A stretch of DNA of 64,000 bases from Microbacterium sp. LKL04 (GCF_900102005.1 NZ_LT627736.1:2790001-2854000), one strand, 5' to 3'. Counted from the stretch's first letter, positions 1 through 8,960 are shown. Made by a program: numbers and translations. The notes: generated from the letters alone by a model not told the origin.

Positions 1-660
1 GATGCCGCCGGTGCGGTGCTCGCCCGGGCCGCGGCATCCGGGATCGACGTCAGCGCCCTCGCCTCACGGAACCGGGCACGCGCCGAGGGTGCGCGCGGGT
101 TCCGCGCGGCCTACCGCCGGTACGTCGGCGACGGGTCCGACGCCCGCATCGCGCCGTTCCAGGTGCTGGCCGCGGGCGAGGCGACGTTCGAGACGCGCGA
201 CCACGGGTGGCACCTCGGGATCGCCGACCGTCTCGTCGAGGTCGCGCCCGACCTCGTGGCGCCGACGCGGCGACGACGGATCGACCTCGGGGACGAGGCA
301 TCCGTCACCGCTGCCGTCGACTGGTGGGAGGAGCTGACCGGCGCGGGCGGGGAGGGCATGGTCGTGAAGCCGTTCGCCAACCTCACGCGCACCGAGAAGG
401 GTCTCGTGCAGCCGGGCATCAAGGTGCGCGGCCGCGAATACCTGCGGATCATCTACGGCCCGGACTACACCGAGCCCGCCAACCTCTCGCGCCTGCGGGA
501 TCGCAACGTCGGACACAAGCGCTCGCTCGCCGCCCGCGAGTACGCCCTCGGGATCGAATCCCTGCACCGCTTCACCGCCGGCGAGCCGCTCTGGCGCGTG
601 CACGAGGCGGTGTTCGGCGTGCTCGCCCTGGAGTCCGACCCGATCGACCCGCGTTTGTGA
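1..660 (+). CDS. pnkp: Polynucleotide kinase-phosphatase, C-terminal ligase-like part (5' end outside window)
   Basis: The reading frame is open from base 1, so the start lies upstream; about 219 C-terminal residues are present. The motif GEGMVVKP followed by GIKVRGREYLRIIYGP is the nucleotidyltransferase (ligase-like) signature of bacterial Pnkp, with the lysines expected in ligase motifs IV-V. Known family role: Pnkp heals and, with Hen1, seals cleaved RNA, Hen1 adding a protective 2'-O-methyl group. In known systems hen1 lies beside pnkp, so it may sit just left of the window. The kinase and phosphatase domains cannot be seen here. The family call is firm; activity of the complete gene is not testable from this fragment. 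Confidence 0.85.
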   Translation, partial: DAAGAVLARAAASGIDVSALASRNRARAEGARGFRAAYRRYVGDGSDARIAPFQVLAAGEATFETRDHGWHLGIADRLVEVAPDLVAPTRRRRIDLGDEASVTAAVDWWEELTGAGGEGMVVKPFANLTRTEKGLVQPGIKVRGREYLRIIYGPDYTEPANLSRLRDRNVGHKRSLAAREYALGIESLHRFTAGEPLWRVHEAVFGVLALESDPIDPRL

Positions 661-670
661 CGACGTCGAG

Positions 671-719
671 CCGACGCGAAGTGCGCCCATTCCGGCCGGG
701 GAGCCGCAGTTCGCGTCGG
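671..719. repeat. Imperfect inverted repeat, first of three hairpins
   Basis: Arms CCGACGCGAAGTGCG (671-685) and its complement at 705-719 match at 14 of 15 positions around a 19-nt spacer. It follows the pnkp stop by 10 nt and could act as its terminator. No T-tract follows. Confidence 0.6.
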
Positions 720-744
720 GTCGGCGCACATAGCGCCGCTGAGC

Positions 745-791
745 CGTCGCAGATGGTCGCGTTGCGAGGGACGGGGCGACCATCTGCGACG
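745..791. repeat. Perfect 16-bp inverted repeat, second of three hairpins
   Basis: CGTCGCAGATGGTCGC at 745-760 is perfectly complementary to 776-791, with a 15-nt loop. It is too long to be a chance palindrome. Terminator or REP-like element are both possible. Confidence 0.7.
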
Positions 792-810
792 CGTCGGCGC
801 ACGAACGAGC

Positions 811-833
811 GGGATGCCGGCCGGCGGCATCCC
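811..833. repeat. Hairpin built from two inverted copies of the GGATGCCG motif
   Basis: GGGATGCCG (811-819) pairs with CGGCATCCC (825-833) over a 5-nt loop. It is the third hairpin in the 240-nt gap before the GH13 gene, and its arms are the over-represented 8-mer of this window facing its own complement. Confidence 0.65.
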
Positions 834-887
834 ATAACGGTTCGAGAATCTGCGCACCACCCCTTCCGGCCGACCGGCGCGACTTCG

Positions 888-893
888 TAGCGT
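888..893 (+). promoter_or_regulatory. Putative -10 box of a leaderless promoter (GH13 gene)
   Basis: TAGCGT ends 7 nt before the ATG at 901, which would put the transcription start at or next to the start codon. No Shine-Dalgarno sequence is visible. The same layout recurs before several other genes in this window. Confidence 0.5.
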
Positions 894-900
894 GGACTCC

Positions 901-3189
901 ATGGCGCGTGACGACGACCGACCCGAGGATCTCTACACCGGACCCATCGACCTGGCGGCGCTCGCCGCGGCCGAGGACGGCGATCTCGAGATGCCCGAGA
1001 TCAGCTACGACGAGCAGCGCTATCCCGCCCGTCCGCGCAGACTCCGCCCGCGCGACAACCTGCGCGGCAGCAGTGTGCGACGCATCCGCACCGACCCGCG
1101 CACCGCGAACGGCACGAACCCGTCGTACGTCGAGTGGCTGGTGCGGCAGTCGATGTTGAAGGATGCCGACGTCCTCGCCCGTCAGCTGTCCGGTCAGCCG
1201 ACGATGTGGCGGAACGCCTATGCGCGCCCCGACGCGCGTCGCGCGATCGCGACCAGTGACGTGTGGTTCACCGCCTATCCGATCTCGCTCATCACGCGGC
1301 CGGGGCAGTCTTTCCTCTCGGCGCTCGGCGACGAGGAGCTCTGGTCGGTGTTCGAGCGGATCGGCATCACCGCCGTCCACACCGGCCCCGTCAAGCGCGC
1401 CGGCGGCATCGAGGGGTGGGGCGAGACGCCCAGCGTCGACGGTCACTTCGACCGCATCAGTACGGCGATCGACGCGACCTTCGGCACGGAGGACGAGTTC
1501 CGTGCCCTGTGCGACGTGGCCGACACGCACGGCGGCAGCATCATCGACGACATCGTCCCCGGCCACACCGGCAAGGGCGCGGACTTCCGCCTCGCCGAGA
1601 TGGGTTTCAAGGACTACCCGGGGATCTACCACATGGTCGCGATCCCGCCCGAGGACTGGCACCTGCTGCCCGACGTCCCCGAGGGCTACGACAGCGTCAA
1701 CCTCGACCCCGCGACCGAGCACACGCTCGCCGAGCACGGCTACATCATCGGCGCCCTGCAGCGCGTCATTTTCTACACGCCGGGCGTGAAGGAGACGAAC
1801 TGGAGCGCCACGGCGCCCTCGATCGGCCCCGACGGCGTGACCCGACGCTGGGTGTACCTGCACTACTTCAAGCAGGGCCAGCCCTCGATCAACTGGCTCG
1901 ACCCGACCTTCGCGGGCATGCGACTGGTCATCGGCGACGCGCTGCACTCCCTGGGCGAGCTCGGCACGAGCGCGCTGCGCCTCGACGCCAACGGCTTCCT
2001 CGGCGTGGAGAAGAGCGCCGAGGGTCTGCCGGCGTGGTCCGAGGGTCATCCACTCTCGCACGCCGCGAACCACATCATCGCGGGCATGGTCCGCAAGGTC
2101 GGCGGGTTCACCTTCCAGGAGCTGAACCTCACGATGGAGGACATCCGCGACACCGGTGCCGTCGGCGCCGACCTGTCGTACGACTTCATCGGACGCCCGG
2201 GCTACCACCACGCCCTCGCCACCGGTCAGACCGAGTTCCTGCGCCTGGCGCTCACGTCCTCGCTCGCGCTCGGGGTCGCGCCGGTGCAGCTCGTGCACGG
2301 CCTGCAGAACCACGACGAGCTCACCTACGAGCTCGTGCACTGGGCGACGCGGCACGCCGAGGAGGAGTACGGCTTCCGCGGCGACGTCATCACGGGCGCC
2401 GACCTCGCCGAGGTCGTCCGCGCCGAGCTGACCGAGAAGCTGGTGGATGCCGGTGACTACAACCGCGTGTTCACGCAGAACGGCATCGCCTGCACGACGA
2501 CGTCGCTCATCGCGGCGACCCGCGGCATCCCGACCCTCGACGACATCACCGAGGCGGAGGTGCCCGCCATCCGCGACGCGCACCTGCTGCTCTCGGCCTA
2601 CAACGCCTGGCAGCCGGGGGTGTTCGCCCTGTCGGGCTGGGACCTCGTCGGCATGCTGACGCTCCCCGGCGACGAGGTGGCCGACCTGATCCGCGTGGGC
2701 GACACCCGCTGGATCGAGCGCGGTGCGCACGACCTCCTCGACGTCGACCCCGCCGCCACACGCTCGATCTCGGGCATGCCGCGCGGGCGCGCCCTGTACG
2801 GGCCGCTCCCCGCCCAGCTCGAGGACCCCGAGTCGTTCGCCTCGAAGCTGTCGGCGATCCTCGACCTGCGTCGCGAGTACGGCATCGCGACGGCGTCGGC
2901 CGTCGACATCCCCGAGGTCGCGCACGCGGGCATGCTTGTGCTCGTCCACCGTCTCGACGAGGGGATGCCGGAGGCCGACGCCCCTCTCCAGGTGACCGTC
3001 CTCAACTTCTCGCCCGAGCCGATCGAGGGCACCGTTCGGTCGGAGCACCTGACTGCGCAGAGCGACGTCCTCGACGCTGCGCAGGGCGAGGTCATCGGCC
3101 GGGTCGACGACCTGCAGAGCTTCTCGGTGTCACTGCCCGCCTACGGCGCGCGGTTCCTCGTCCTGCAGCCGCAGGTCGAAGAGGACTGA
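901..3189 (+). CDS. GH13 family trehalose synthase-like (maltose alpha-D-glucosyltransferase) enzyme
   Basis: 762 residues from ATG 901; a GTG at 892 is in frame but would overlap the -10-like TAGCGT. GH13 catalytic residues are visible: nucleophile Asp362 in RLDAN, acid/base Glu407 in FQELN, and third carboxylate Asp472 in NHDE. The C-terminal roughly 90 residues look like the usual GH13 beta domain. The family isomerises maltose and trehalose or transfers glucosyl units. The first 90 residues before the barrel are Arg/Pro/Asp-rich and longer than in common TreS proteins. A maltokinase lies nearby on the opposite strand, supporting a trehalose-maltose-maltose-1-phosphate route. The exact reaction is inferred; another alpha-glucan-active GH13 is possible. 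Confidence 0.75.
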   Translation: MARDDDRPEDLYTGPIDLAALAAAEDGDLEMPEISYDEQRYPARPRRLRPRDNLRGSSVRRIRTDPRTANGTNPSYVEWLVRQSMLKDADVLARQLSGQPTMWRNAYARPDARRAIATSDVWFTAYPISLITRPGQSFLSALGDEELWSVFERIGITAVHTGPVKRAGGIEGWGETPSVDGHFDRISTAIDATFGTEDEFRALCDVADTHGGSIIDDIVPGHTGKGADFRLAEMGFKDYPGIYHMVAIPPEDWHLLPDVPEGYDSVNLDPATEHTLAEHGYIIGALQRVIFYTPGVKETNWSATAPSIGPDGVTRRWVYLHYFKQGQPSINWLDPTFAGMRLVIGDALHSLGELGTSALRLDANGFLGVEKSAEGLPAWSEGHPLSHAANHIIAGMVRKVGGFTFQELNLTMEDIRDTGAVGADLSYDFIGRPGYHHALATGQTEFLRLALTSSLALGVAPVQLVHGLQNHDELTYELVHWATRHAEEEYGFRGDVITGADLAEVVRAELTEKLVDAGDYNRVFTQNGIACTTTSLIAATRGIPTLDDITEAEVPAIRDAHLLLSAYNAWQPGVFALSGWDLVGMLTLPGDEVADLIRVGDTRWIERGAHDLLDVDPAATRSISGMPRGRALYGPLPAQLEDPESFASKLSAILDLRREYGIATASAVDIPEVAHAGMLVLVHRLDEGMPEADAPLQVTVLNFSPEPIEGTVRSEHLTAQSDVLDAAQGEVIGRVDDLQSFSVSLPAYGARFLVLQPQVEED

Positions 3190-3232
3190 CGCGGCGCTGC
3201 GCAAGCCCCCGCGCGATGTCGGGGATCCTGCG

Positions 3233-3238
3233 TAGCGT
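3233..3238 (+). promoter_or_regulatory. Putative leaderless -10 box (DUF3072 gene)
   Basis: TAGCGT with 6 nt to the ATG at 3245; no ribosome binding site in between. Confidence 0.5.
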
Positions 3239-3244
3239 CATGTC

Positions 3245-3505
3245 ATGACTGATCAGAGCAGCTCCCCCGAGAACGACCCTGCCGACGAGCCCGAGATGCT
3301 GGGCGGCCCCAGCGGTGACACCGCGGTGAAGGACCCTGACGAGTGGGTCACCGGCGACGAGCCGATGACGGGCGCGCAGCGAAGCTACCTCGACACCCTC
3401 GCGCGCGAGGCAGGGGAGGAGATCCCCGCGAACCTGACGAAGGCAGAGGCCTCCGAGCACATCGATCGCCTGCAGCAGGCGACCGGCCGCGGCGCCTCGA
3501 ACTGA
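3245..3505 (+). CDS. DUF3072 domain protein
   Basis: 86 residues. The first 35 are acidic and probably disordered. The rest carries the DUF3072 pattern MTGAQRSYLDTLAREAGE followed by a short segment with IDRLQ. This helical domain recurs in small actinobacterial proteins and in the tails of larger ones; its biochemical role is unknown. The gene stands alone with its own -10-like box and is convergent with maltokinase. Confidence 0.75.
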   Translation: MTDQSSSPENDPADEPEMLGGPSGDTAVKDPDEWVTGDEPMTGAQRSYLDTLAREAGEEIPANLTKAEASEHIDRLQQATGRGASN

Positions 3506-3517
3506 CGAGGCTGACGT

Positions 3518-3543
3518 CGCGTTCGCCCGATCAGGCGAGCGCG
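3518..3543. terminator. Shared convergent terminator-like hairpin
   Basis: CGCGTTCGCC (3518-3527) pairs with GGCGAGCGCG (3534-3543) with one non-Watson-Crick pair. The maltokinase stop codon lies in the loop, so the hairpin can serve both converging transcripts. Confidence 0.5.
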
Positions 3544-4775
3544 GCGTCGATCCCGGCGAGCGGTACGGGCAGCCAATCCGGACGGTTCCGCGCCTCGTAG
3601 ATCGACTCGTAGACGGCCTTGTCGAGCACGAGCGCTCGCAGCAGAGCAGGGTCGAGTTCTATCGCGCCCGGGGCCGCGTCGTACGCCGACAGGAATGCCT
3701 CACGGCACGATGCCGCCCACGCCGCGGCATCCGGTCCTCCGCCGACGGCGCCCGCGTAGTCGAACGACCGCAGCATGCCGGCCACGTCACGCGGCGGCAG
3801 GTCGGGGATCGCACGCTCGGCCATCGGCCGGAGCGGTTCGCCCTCGAAGTCGACGATGCGCCAGCCGCCGTTCGGCACGGCGAGCACCTGTCCCAGGTGC
3901 AGGTCGCCGTGGATCCGCTGCAACCGCGGCCACGGGCGCTCGAGAGCGTCGGCGTAGACGGCGTCGATGGCCGAGAGTCGGTCGGCGACGGCGGGAACCT
4001 CGGCCGAGGCGATCGCCAGCCGGCGACGCCACGCGCGCCCGACGGCCTCGAGCTGCTCGGGCGAGGCGTCCACCGACTCGAGCGCGTCGCCGAGTGCGCC
4101 GTGCACGCCGGCGACTGCGACCCCCAGGTCGCGCGCCGCGTCGGTGAAGTCGCGTCCCTCGCGAGCGGCGTCGAGCGCGATCGCCCAGCCGTCGCGGACG
4201 CCGGGCAGGAACTCCTGCGCGAACCCGAGGGTGCCCTGGGCGGTGCCGGTCTCGCGGCCGACGTCGGGCCACTCGGCATCCGCGCTGCCATAGAACTTCG
4301 GCACGTAGGGCGACCCCGCGTCGCTGAGGACGCGCTGGACGGTCACGTCCGGGTTCTCGCCGTGGTGCAGGGTGCGGAAGAGCTTGAGGATGATCGTGGG
4401 CGACCCGTAGACCTCGTACACGATGGAGGTGTTCGACTGCTCGCCGGTCAGCACCCGCGAGCCGGTGACGCGGCTCGTGTCGACGCCCATCTGGGCGAGG
4501 AGACCGACCGTGAACCCGGGATGCCGCGTCGCGTCGATCAGCCGGTGCCCGTCCTCGGTCGTGGTGACGACCGCCTCGTCCGGCGCGTCGTCGGCCTCGG
4601 CGAGGGGCACGTTGTAGAGCGTGGGAAGCGCTCCGGCGTCGTCCATGAGGAGATAGCTCGTGGCGCCACCGGGTGCCGGCTGCGCATCGAGGATGCGGAA
4701 TCGCGGATCGTGACTCTTGCCCGCGTACCAGCGCTGTCGCGCCACCCAGGCGCTGAGGTCGTCGTCGAATCGCAC
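3531..4775 (-). CDS. mak: Maltokinase
   Basis: 414 residues from a GTG at 4775. The N-terminus has the maltokinase N-cap pattern (WVARQRWYAGK). The C-terminal aminoglycoside-phosphotransferase-like kinase core has HGDLHLGQ (catalytic Asp) and DFEGEP (metal-binding Asp). The family uses ATP to make maltose 1-phosphate, the GlgE donor. In many actinobacteria the enzyme is fused to or co-operonic with TreS; here it is separate and convergent with the GH13 gene, with only the DUF3072 gene between. No GlgE or glycogen gene is visible in the window. Confidence 0.85.
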   Translation of the reverse strand: MRFDDDLSAWVARQRWYAGKSHDPRFRILDAQPAPGGATSYLLMDDAGALPTLYNVPLAEADDAPDEAVVTTTEDGHRLIDATRHPGFTVGLLAQMGVDTSRVTGSRVLTGEQSNTSIVYEVYGSPTIILKLFRTLHHGENPDVTVQRVLSDAGSPYVPKFYGSADAEWPDVGRETGTAQGTLGFAQEFLPGVRDGWAIALDAAREGRDFTDAARDLGVAVAGVHGALGDALESVDASPEQLEAVGRAWRRRLAIASAEVPAVADRLSAIDAVYADALERPWPRLQRIHGDLHLGQVLAVPNGGWRIVDFEGEPLRPMAERAIPDLPPRDVAGMLRSFDYAGAVGGGPDAAAWAASCREAFLSAYDAAPGAIELDPALLRALVLDKAVYESIYEARNRPDWLPVPLAGIDAALA

Positions 4776-4865
4776 ACGATCACTGTGGCGTGGCGAAGCG
4801 GGATCGCGGAAGGGGTGGACGGGGATTCATTCGCAGGTTAGGGATCCGCCTGCCATGATCGGCGC

Positions 4866-5564
4866 ATGGGGGAGACGATGCTCGCGGAGCGGCTCGGGAC
4901 GGCGCCGGAGAAGAAGCGATGGGCACCGCGTCGTCGGGTCCTGCTGATCGCCGCGCTCGCGGTCGGGGCGATCGCCGTGGTGGTCGCCGGGTGGCAGATC
5001 GCCGCATGGACGGCGCTCGGCGCGGTGCGGATCGTCTACGACGCGCGGCCGGTCGTATGCGAAGGCGCCGAGGTGGGCCTCCAGCCGTCGGGCGCGTCGG
5101 GCGAGGTCGCGGGTGACAACGGCTTCGCGTGGGACGAGACGTTTTACTCGTCGGTTCTGTGGGTCGAGCCCGGGATGACCTGCGCGATCCGGTTCTTCGT
5201 CGTCAACGACGGCTGGAGCGAGGTCGATGCCCAGGCCGTCGCCCTCCCGGGGATGCAGGAGGATCACGTCTCCCTTGTCCGTCCGACGATGGTGAATCCG
5301 AACGGTCAGACGAGGCTCGCCGACACCGACGACGCGGCGGTCTTCGCGATCGAGGGCATGCCCGTCCCCGCCGGGGAACAGCGGGCCTTCACGGTCATCG
5401 TCGAAGCGAACGCCGAGGATGCCGATGGGTACACCGTCTGCTCCGGGTTCATGCCGACGCCGCCTCAGGTGACCGTCTCCGGTCTGGGCGTGCAGCGGGC
5501 CGTATCGTCGCCCGAAGACTCCGGGATCTGGTTCTCCGCGGGCCCCCGCGACGAGTGCGACTGA
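4866..5564 (+). CDS. Membrane-anchored extracytoplasmic protein, function unknown
   Basis: 232 residues from ATG 4866. A basic N-terminus (residues 16-24, KKRWAPRRR region) precedes one hydrophobic segment at about residues 25-47, with no lipobox; the remaining 185 residues should be outside the cell. They contain four cysteines in the visible fold, which could form disulfides. No family recognised. A TAGGGA element at 4839-4844 could be its -10. The gene is monocistronic by context. Confidence 0.65.
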   Translation: MGETMLAERLGTAPEKKRWAPRRRVLLIAALAVGAIAVVVAGWQIAAWTALGAVRIVYDARPVVCEGAEVGLQPSGASGEVAGDNGFAWDETFYSSVLWVEPGMTCAIRFFVVNDGWSEVDAQAVALPGMQEDHVSLVRPTMVNPNGQTRLADTDDAAVFAIEGMPVPAGEQRAFTVIVEANAEDADGYTVCSGFMPTPPQVTVSGLGVQRAVSSPEDSGIWFSAGPRDECD

Positions 5565-5637
5565 GCCCGGGTACCACACGGCATCCGTGGGCGCACGCCC
5601 CTGGGCAGAGGCCGTCCGCCGCTGAGAGCGTCGAGGT

Positions 5638-7026
5638 ATGTCGACCATCGATGAGCCCTCGACCGCCGTCCCCTCGACCCGCGCGGAGCGCAGCGCGGAC
5701 CCGACGCTCGGTGTCGTCTCGCGCCCTGCCTGGCGCGACGACTCGGCGTCGCTTCTGATCCGCGGCTACCGGTTCGGTGAGCGAATCTGGAGCCGCGCTC
5801 CGCGGGGGGCGCGTTCCGCACCTTTGCGCCTGCTGTTCTCCGACGCGCTGCTCGTCCGCGGTGCCGAGGGTGTGGCGGCGTTCTACGACGACGAGCGTGT
5901 GGCACGGCACGGCGCGATGCCGCCGTTCATCCAGGAGACCCTCTTCGGGCACGACTCGGTGCACAGCCTCGACGGCGACGAGCATCGGCACCGCAAGGCC
6001 ACCTTCGTCTCGGCGCTGTACGAGGACGAGCAGGTCGCCCGGCTGCGTCCGCACCTCGAACGGGAGTGGCGGCACGAGGTCGACGCGTGGATCGCCGGCG
6101 GTGAACGATCGGCGTACGACGCGGCGGTCGGTGCTCTGGGACGGGCGATCATGCGCTGGGCGGGGCTGCCGGGGACCGGCGACGCCAAGACGAGATGGGC
6201 TCGCCGGCAGGCGCAGATCGTCGACGGCTTCGGAGTGCCGTACTCGCCCGAATACGTGCTGGCGTTCGCGAACCGACGCTGGTCCGACCGTCACGCTGAG
6301 CGGCTGGTCCGGGCGGTGCGCGCGGGTCGTCTCGACGCGCAGCCCGGGACGGCGCTGAACGCCTGGGCGTGGCACCGTGATCGCGACGGGCAGTTGCTTC
6401 CCGCGCGCCTCGCCGGCATCGAGCTGCAGAACAGCTTCCGGCCGATGATCGCCGTCGCGCGGTTCACGGCCTTTGCGGCGAAGCGGCTGCAGGAGCACCC
6501 TGAATGGCGCGAGCGGATCGCGGCGGAGGTCGCCGAGCGCGGATCCCTCGTGGACGGCCCGCTCGCGACGGCGTTCGCGCAGGAGATCCGCCGCACCTCA
6601 CCGTTCGTTCCGATGCTCCCCGCCTTCGCGACGCAGGACATCGAGGTCGACGGGCGCACGGTCCGCGCCGGCGGGCGGATCGTCCTCGACATCCTCGGCA
6701 CCGACACGGACGAGCGGTCCTGGGATCGCGCGGACGAGTTCGGTCCCGAGCGCTTCGTCGACGTCGACGACTACGAGGCGATCGCTGCCTTCGTCCCGCA
6801 CGGCGGCGCCGACGTCGCGACGGGGCACCGCTGCCCGGGCGAGAAGCTCGCGATCGCCGGGCTCGCGGCATCCATCAGCGCGATGAGCGACCCGCGGCTC
6901 GCGATCCTTCCGGCGGGCCTCGACGTGAACGAGCGCCGGATGCCGACCAAGCCCCGCTCCGGCGGTCGCGTCCGCGCGAGCGGGTCGCCGGCGGGCAGCG
7001 CGCGCTGCCCCTTCCACCGCGCCTGA
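5638..7026 (+). CDS. CYP152-type cytochrome P450 (fatty acid peroxygenase/hydroxylase)
   Basis: 462 residues from ATG 5638 with CGAGG just upstream. Heme-thiolate signature GHRCPGE with Cys399. The I-helix lacks the usual acid-alcohol pair and instead has NSFRPMIAVARF, with Arg268-Pro269 where CYP152 enzymes place the Arg that binds the substrate carboxylate. That family uses hydrogen peroxide to hydroxylate or decarboxylate long-chain fatty acids and needs no redox partner. This fits the absence of ferredoxin or reductase genes nearby. Alpha- versus beta-hydroxylation or decarboxylation cannot be decided. Soluble, with no signal peptide. Confidence 0.8.
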   Translation: MSTIDEPSTAVPSTRAERSADPTLGVVSRPAWRDDSASLLIRGYRFGERIWSRAPRGARSAPLRLLFSDALLVRGAEGVAAFYDDERVARHGAMPPFIQETLFGHDSVHSLDGDEHRHRKATFVSALYEDEQVARLRPHLEREWRHEVDAWIAGGERSAYDAAVGALGRAIMRWAGLPGTGDAKTRWARRQAQIVDGFGVPYSPEYVLAFANRRWSDRHAERLVRAVRAGRLDAQPGTALNAWAWHRDRDGQLLPARLAGIELQNSFRPMIAVARFTAFAAKRLQEHPEWRERIAAEVAERGSLVDGPLATAFAQEIRRTSPFVPMLPAFATQDIEVDGRTVRAGGRIVLDILGTDTDERSWDRADEFGPERFVDVDDYEAIAAFVPHGGADVATGHRCPGEKLAIAGLAASISAMSDPRLAILPAGLDVNERRMPTKPRSGGRVRASGSPAGSARCPFHRA

Positions 7027-7131
7027 GGTCGGTATCCCGCGACGCGACCGGGCGGGGATGCCACAGCCCGGCGCGCGGCGCAAGGGGGTCCGCACGGGAA
7101 GGCGGCGCCCGCAGCTCATCACGGCGGGGTC

Positions 7132-8019
7132 GTGTGCGTACTGGTAGGCCTCGCGAGCGCGACCGCCCTGCCGCCGGAGGACCTCGTCGACTCCAGCGGT
7201 CCCCTTCTCGACGTGGTCGCGGCTGCGGGAGTCGGCGTGCCGGCCTGGCTCTTCAGCCTGATCGCGCTCGTCGCGGTCGCCAACGGAGCGCTCCTCACGA
7301 TGATCATGGCGAGTCGTCTCACGTACGGGATGTCTGAGCAGGGGCTTCTCCCCGGTGTCCTCGGACGGGTGCTCCCGAACCGCCGCACGCCGTGGGTGGC
7401 GATCCTCACGACCACGCTCATCGCCATGCTGCTCACACTCGTCGGCGATCTCGGTCTGCTCGCGGAGACGGTCGTGCTCCTGCTGCTGTTCGTCTTCCTG
7501 AGCGCGAACGTGTCGGTTCTCGTCCTGCGCCGCGACCGGGTCGAGCACGATCACTTCCGCGTCTGGACGGTCATCCCGATCCTCGGGATCGCGTCCTGCA
7601 TCCTGCTGCTCACGCAGCAGTCCGGCATCGTCTGGCTGTTCGGCGCGGGCCTGCTCGTGGTCGGCGTCGCACTGTTCTTCGCGACCCGGTGGCTGCGCTC
7701 GCGGGCGGGGGAACCGGTTCAGGGCGTCATCCGGCGCGGCGGACGCCCCGAACCCGGGTCATCGACCGGTGGGCGGGAGCTTCGCGACGCCGTGGCGGGC
7801 GGGCTCGTCCGGTTCCGCGGCGGTCGCGGGAGATGCCGCCGACTCGCCGTGCGGGGAATCGGTGCCGGGGTACGACGGCTCCTCGATCTCGATCGCGCGG
7901 TCGCGGTCCTCCTTCTTGGGCAGGTGGTCCAGGGGCTGTCGGATGTCATCGGATTCGCTCATGTCCCCACGCTCCGACTCCGGCGGAGCCCGCGGCAGGG
8001 GCTTGCGAGCACCGGGTGA
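7132..8019 (+). pseudogene. APC-family amino acid permease, 5'-truncated remnant
   Basis: The frame encodes the C-terminal half of an amino acid/polyamine permease, from a segment typical of the middle of the protein (VLVGLASATALPPEDL) through about five hydrophobic helices to roughly base 7720. The first half, about 240 residues, is missing and is not found in any frame between 7027 and 7131. The nominal GTG start has no ribosome binding site. Beyond about 7740 the frame runs on into sequence antisense to a small minus-strand gene and is no longer permease-like. Probably an inactive deletion product. Confidence 0.65.
7759..7962 (-). CDS. Small acidic hypothetical protein
   Basis: 67 residues from ATG 7962, rich in Asp, Glu and Pro, with no hydrophobic segment; probably disordered. 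Start MSESDDIRQPLDHLPKKED; a run of G (GTGGGG) precedes the ATG. It overlaps the run-on 3' frame of the permease remnant on the other strand and is preferred because its composition is protein-like. No function recognised. Confidence 0.5.
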   Translation of the reverse strand: MSESDDIRQPLDHLPKKEDRDRAIEIEEPSYPGTDSPHGESAASPATAAEPDEPARHGVAKLPPTGR

Positions 8020-8039
8020 GTGTGGTGGCCGGGTTCGCG

Positions 8040-8045
8040 TAGCGT
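8040..8045 (+). promoter_or_regulatory. Putative leaderless -10 box (ElaA-like gene)
   Basis: TAGCGT with 6 nt to the GTG at 8052. Confidence 0.5.
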
Positions 8046-8051
8046 GAAGCG

Positions 8052-8510
8052 GTGACCGTCGGCATCCATCTGTCCCCGCTCGCCGAGATCCCGGCGACGA
8101 CCCTCTACCGGATCATGTGGCTGCGGGTCGGCGTGTTCGTCGTCGAGCAGGAGGCCGCCTATCCGGAGCTCGACGGTCGCGACATCGAGCCCGGCGCGCT
8201 CCTCGCGTGGGCGGAGGAGGACGGCGAGGTCCTCGGAACGCTCCGCGTGCTGGATGAGGGCACGCGGTGGCGGATCGGACGCGTCGTCACGAGTGCCGCC
8301 GCCCGCGGCCGAGGTGTCGGCGCCGACCTCATGCGCCTCGCGATCGATCACGCGATCGCCCAGGACGCCTCGCGCCCGTTCGTCCTCGACGCGCAGGAGC
8401 ACCTCGCGGACTGGTACGGCCGCTTCGGGTTCGTCGTCAGCGGTGCGTCCTACGTCGAGGACCGCATTCCGCACGTACCGATGACCCGTTCCGCAGACGC
8501 CGCAGTGTAG
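8052..8510 (+). CDS. elaA: ElaA-like GNAT N-acetyltransferase
   Basis: 152 residues from GTG 8052. ElaA pattern: RIMWLRVGVFVVEQ near the N-terminus, ELDGRDIE, then the acetyl-CoA loop RGRGVGADLM and C-terminal QEHLADWYGRFGF. These enzymes acetylate unknown small amines or proteins in the cytoplasm. Length is normal. Single gene with its own leaderless promoter. Confidence 0.85.
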   Translation: MTVGIHLSPLAEIPATTLYRIMWLRVGVFVVEQEAAYPELDGRDIEPGALLAWAEEDGEVLGTLRVLDEGTRWRIGRVVTSAAARGRGVGADLMRLAIDHAIAQDASRPFVLDAQEHLADWYGRFGFVVSGASYVEDRIPHVPMTRSADAAV

Positions 8511-8572
8511 GAGACGGATGCCGGGGGCGCGACCCCCATCTGCGTGACGCGAACGGCCCGCACTATCGACCA

Positions 8573-8908
8573 ATGCTCGAACTGCACTACTCCGATGGCT
8601 ACGTCGTGACGACGGACGCGATCGCGGATGCGGTGATGCGGTACGCGAAGAGCCTCGCGGAGCAGAAAGCCTCGGACCTCATCACCGTCCCCATCTCGAC
8701 CACCGAGGGCGCGGCGACCTCGTCGATGCTCATCGGCCCCGCGAGCCAGCTCTACACGACGCCGCACACGGGCTTCGCGGTCCGCCTGGACGACGAGGCC
8801 GCGGTCATGGACCTCCTCAGTCGCAACGACCGGCTCGTCCATCCGCCGGCGTCGATCGGCGAGTACCCCTACGAGGAGGACGACCCCTGGTTCGAGGAGT
8901 CGTTCTGA
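8573..8908 (+). CDS. Conserved-looking hypothetical protein, 111 residues
   Basis: ATG 8573 gives a compact acidic protein beginning MLELHYSDGYVVTTDAIAD and ending YEEDDPWFEESF. No membrane segment, signal or recognised motif. Coding is supported by third-position GC and an uninterrupted frame between two well-recognised genes. TATCGA at 8564-8569 is close upstream but too near the ATG for the usual leaderless spacing. Confidence 0.6.
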   Translation: MLELHYSDGYVVTTDAIADAVMRYAKSLAEQKASDLITVPISTTEGAATSSMLIGPASQLYTTPHTGFAVRLDDEAAVMDLLSRNDRLVHPPASIGEYPYEEDDPWFEESF

Positions 8909-8960
8909 CGCGCGCACGGCGGCGGTCGATCGGCTGATGCGCGGGGCAGGGGTCCGGGCG

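Noticed and set aside
64..3048. 994-codon open frame on the minus strand across pnkp and the GH13 gene
   Set aside because: It is the antisense shadow of two well-recognised genes; it is rich in Arg, His, Asp and Val with no domain, as expected from high-GC complement frames.
7132..8019. Functional amino acid permease
   Set aside because: Half of the membrane helices are missing and no start signal is present.
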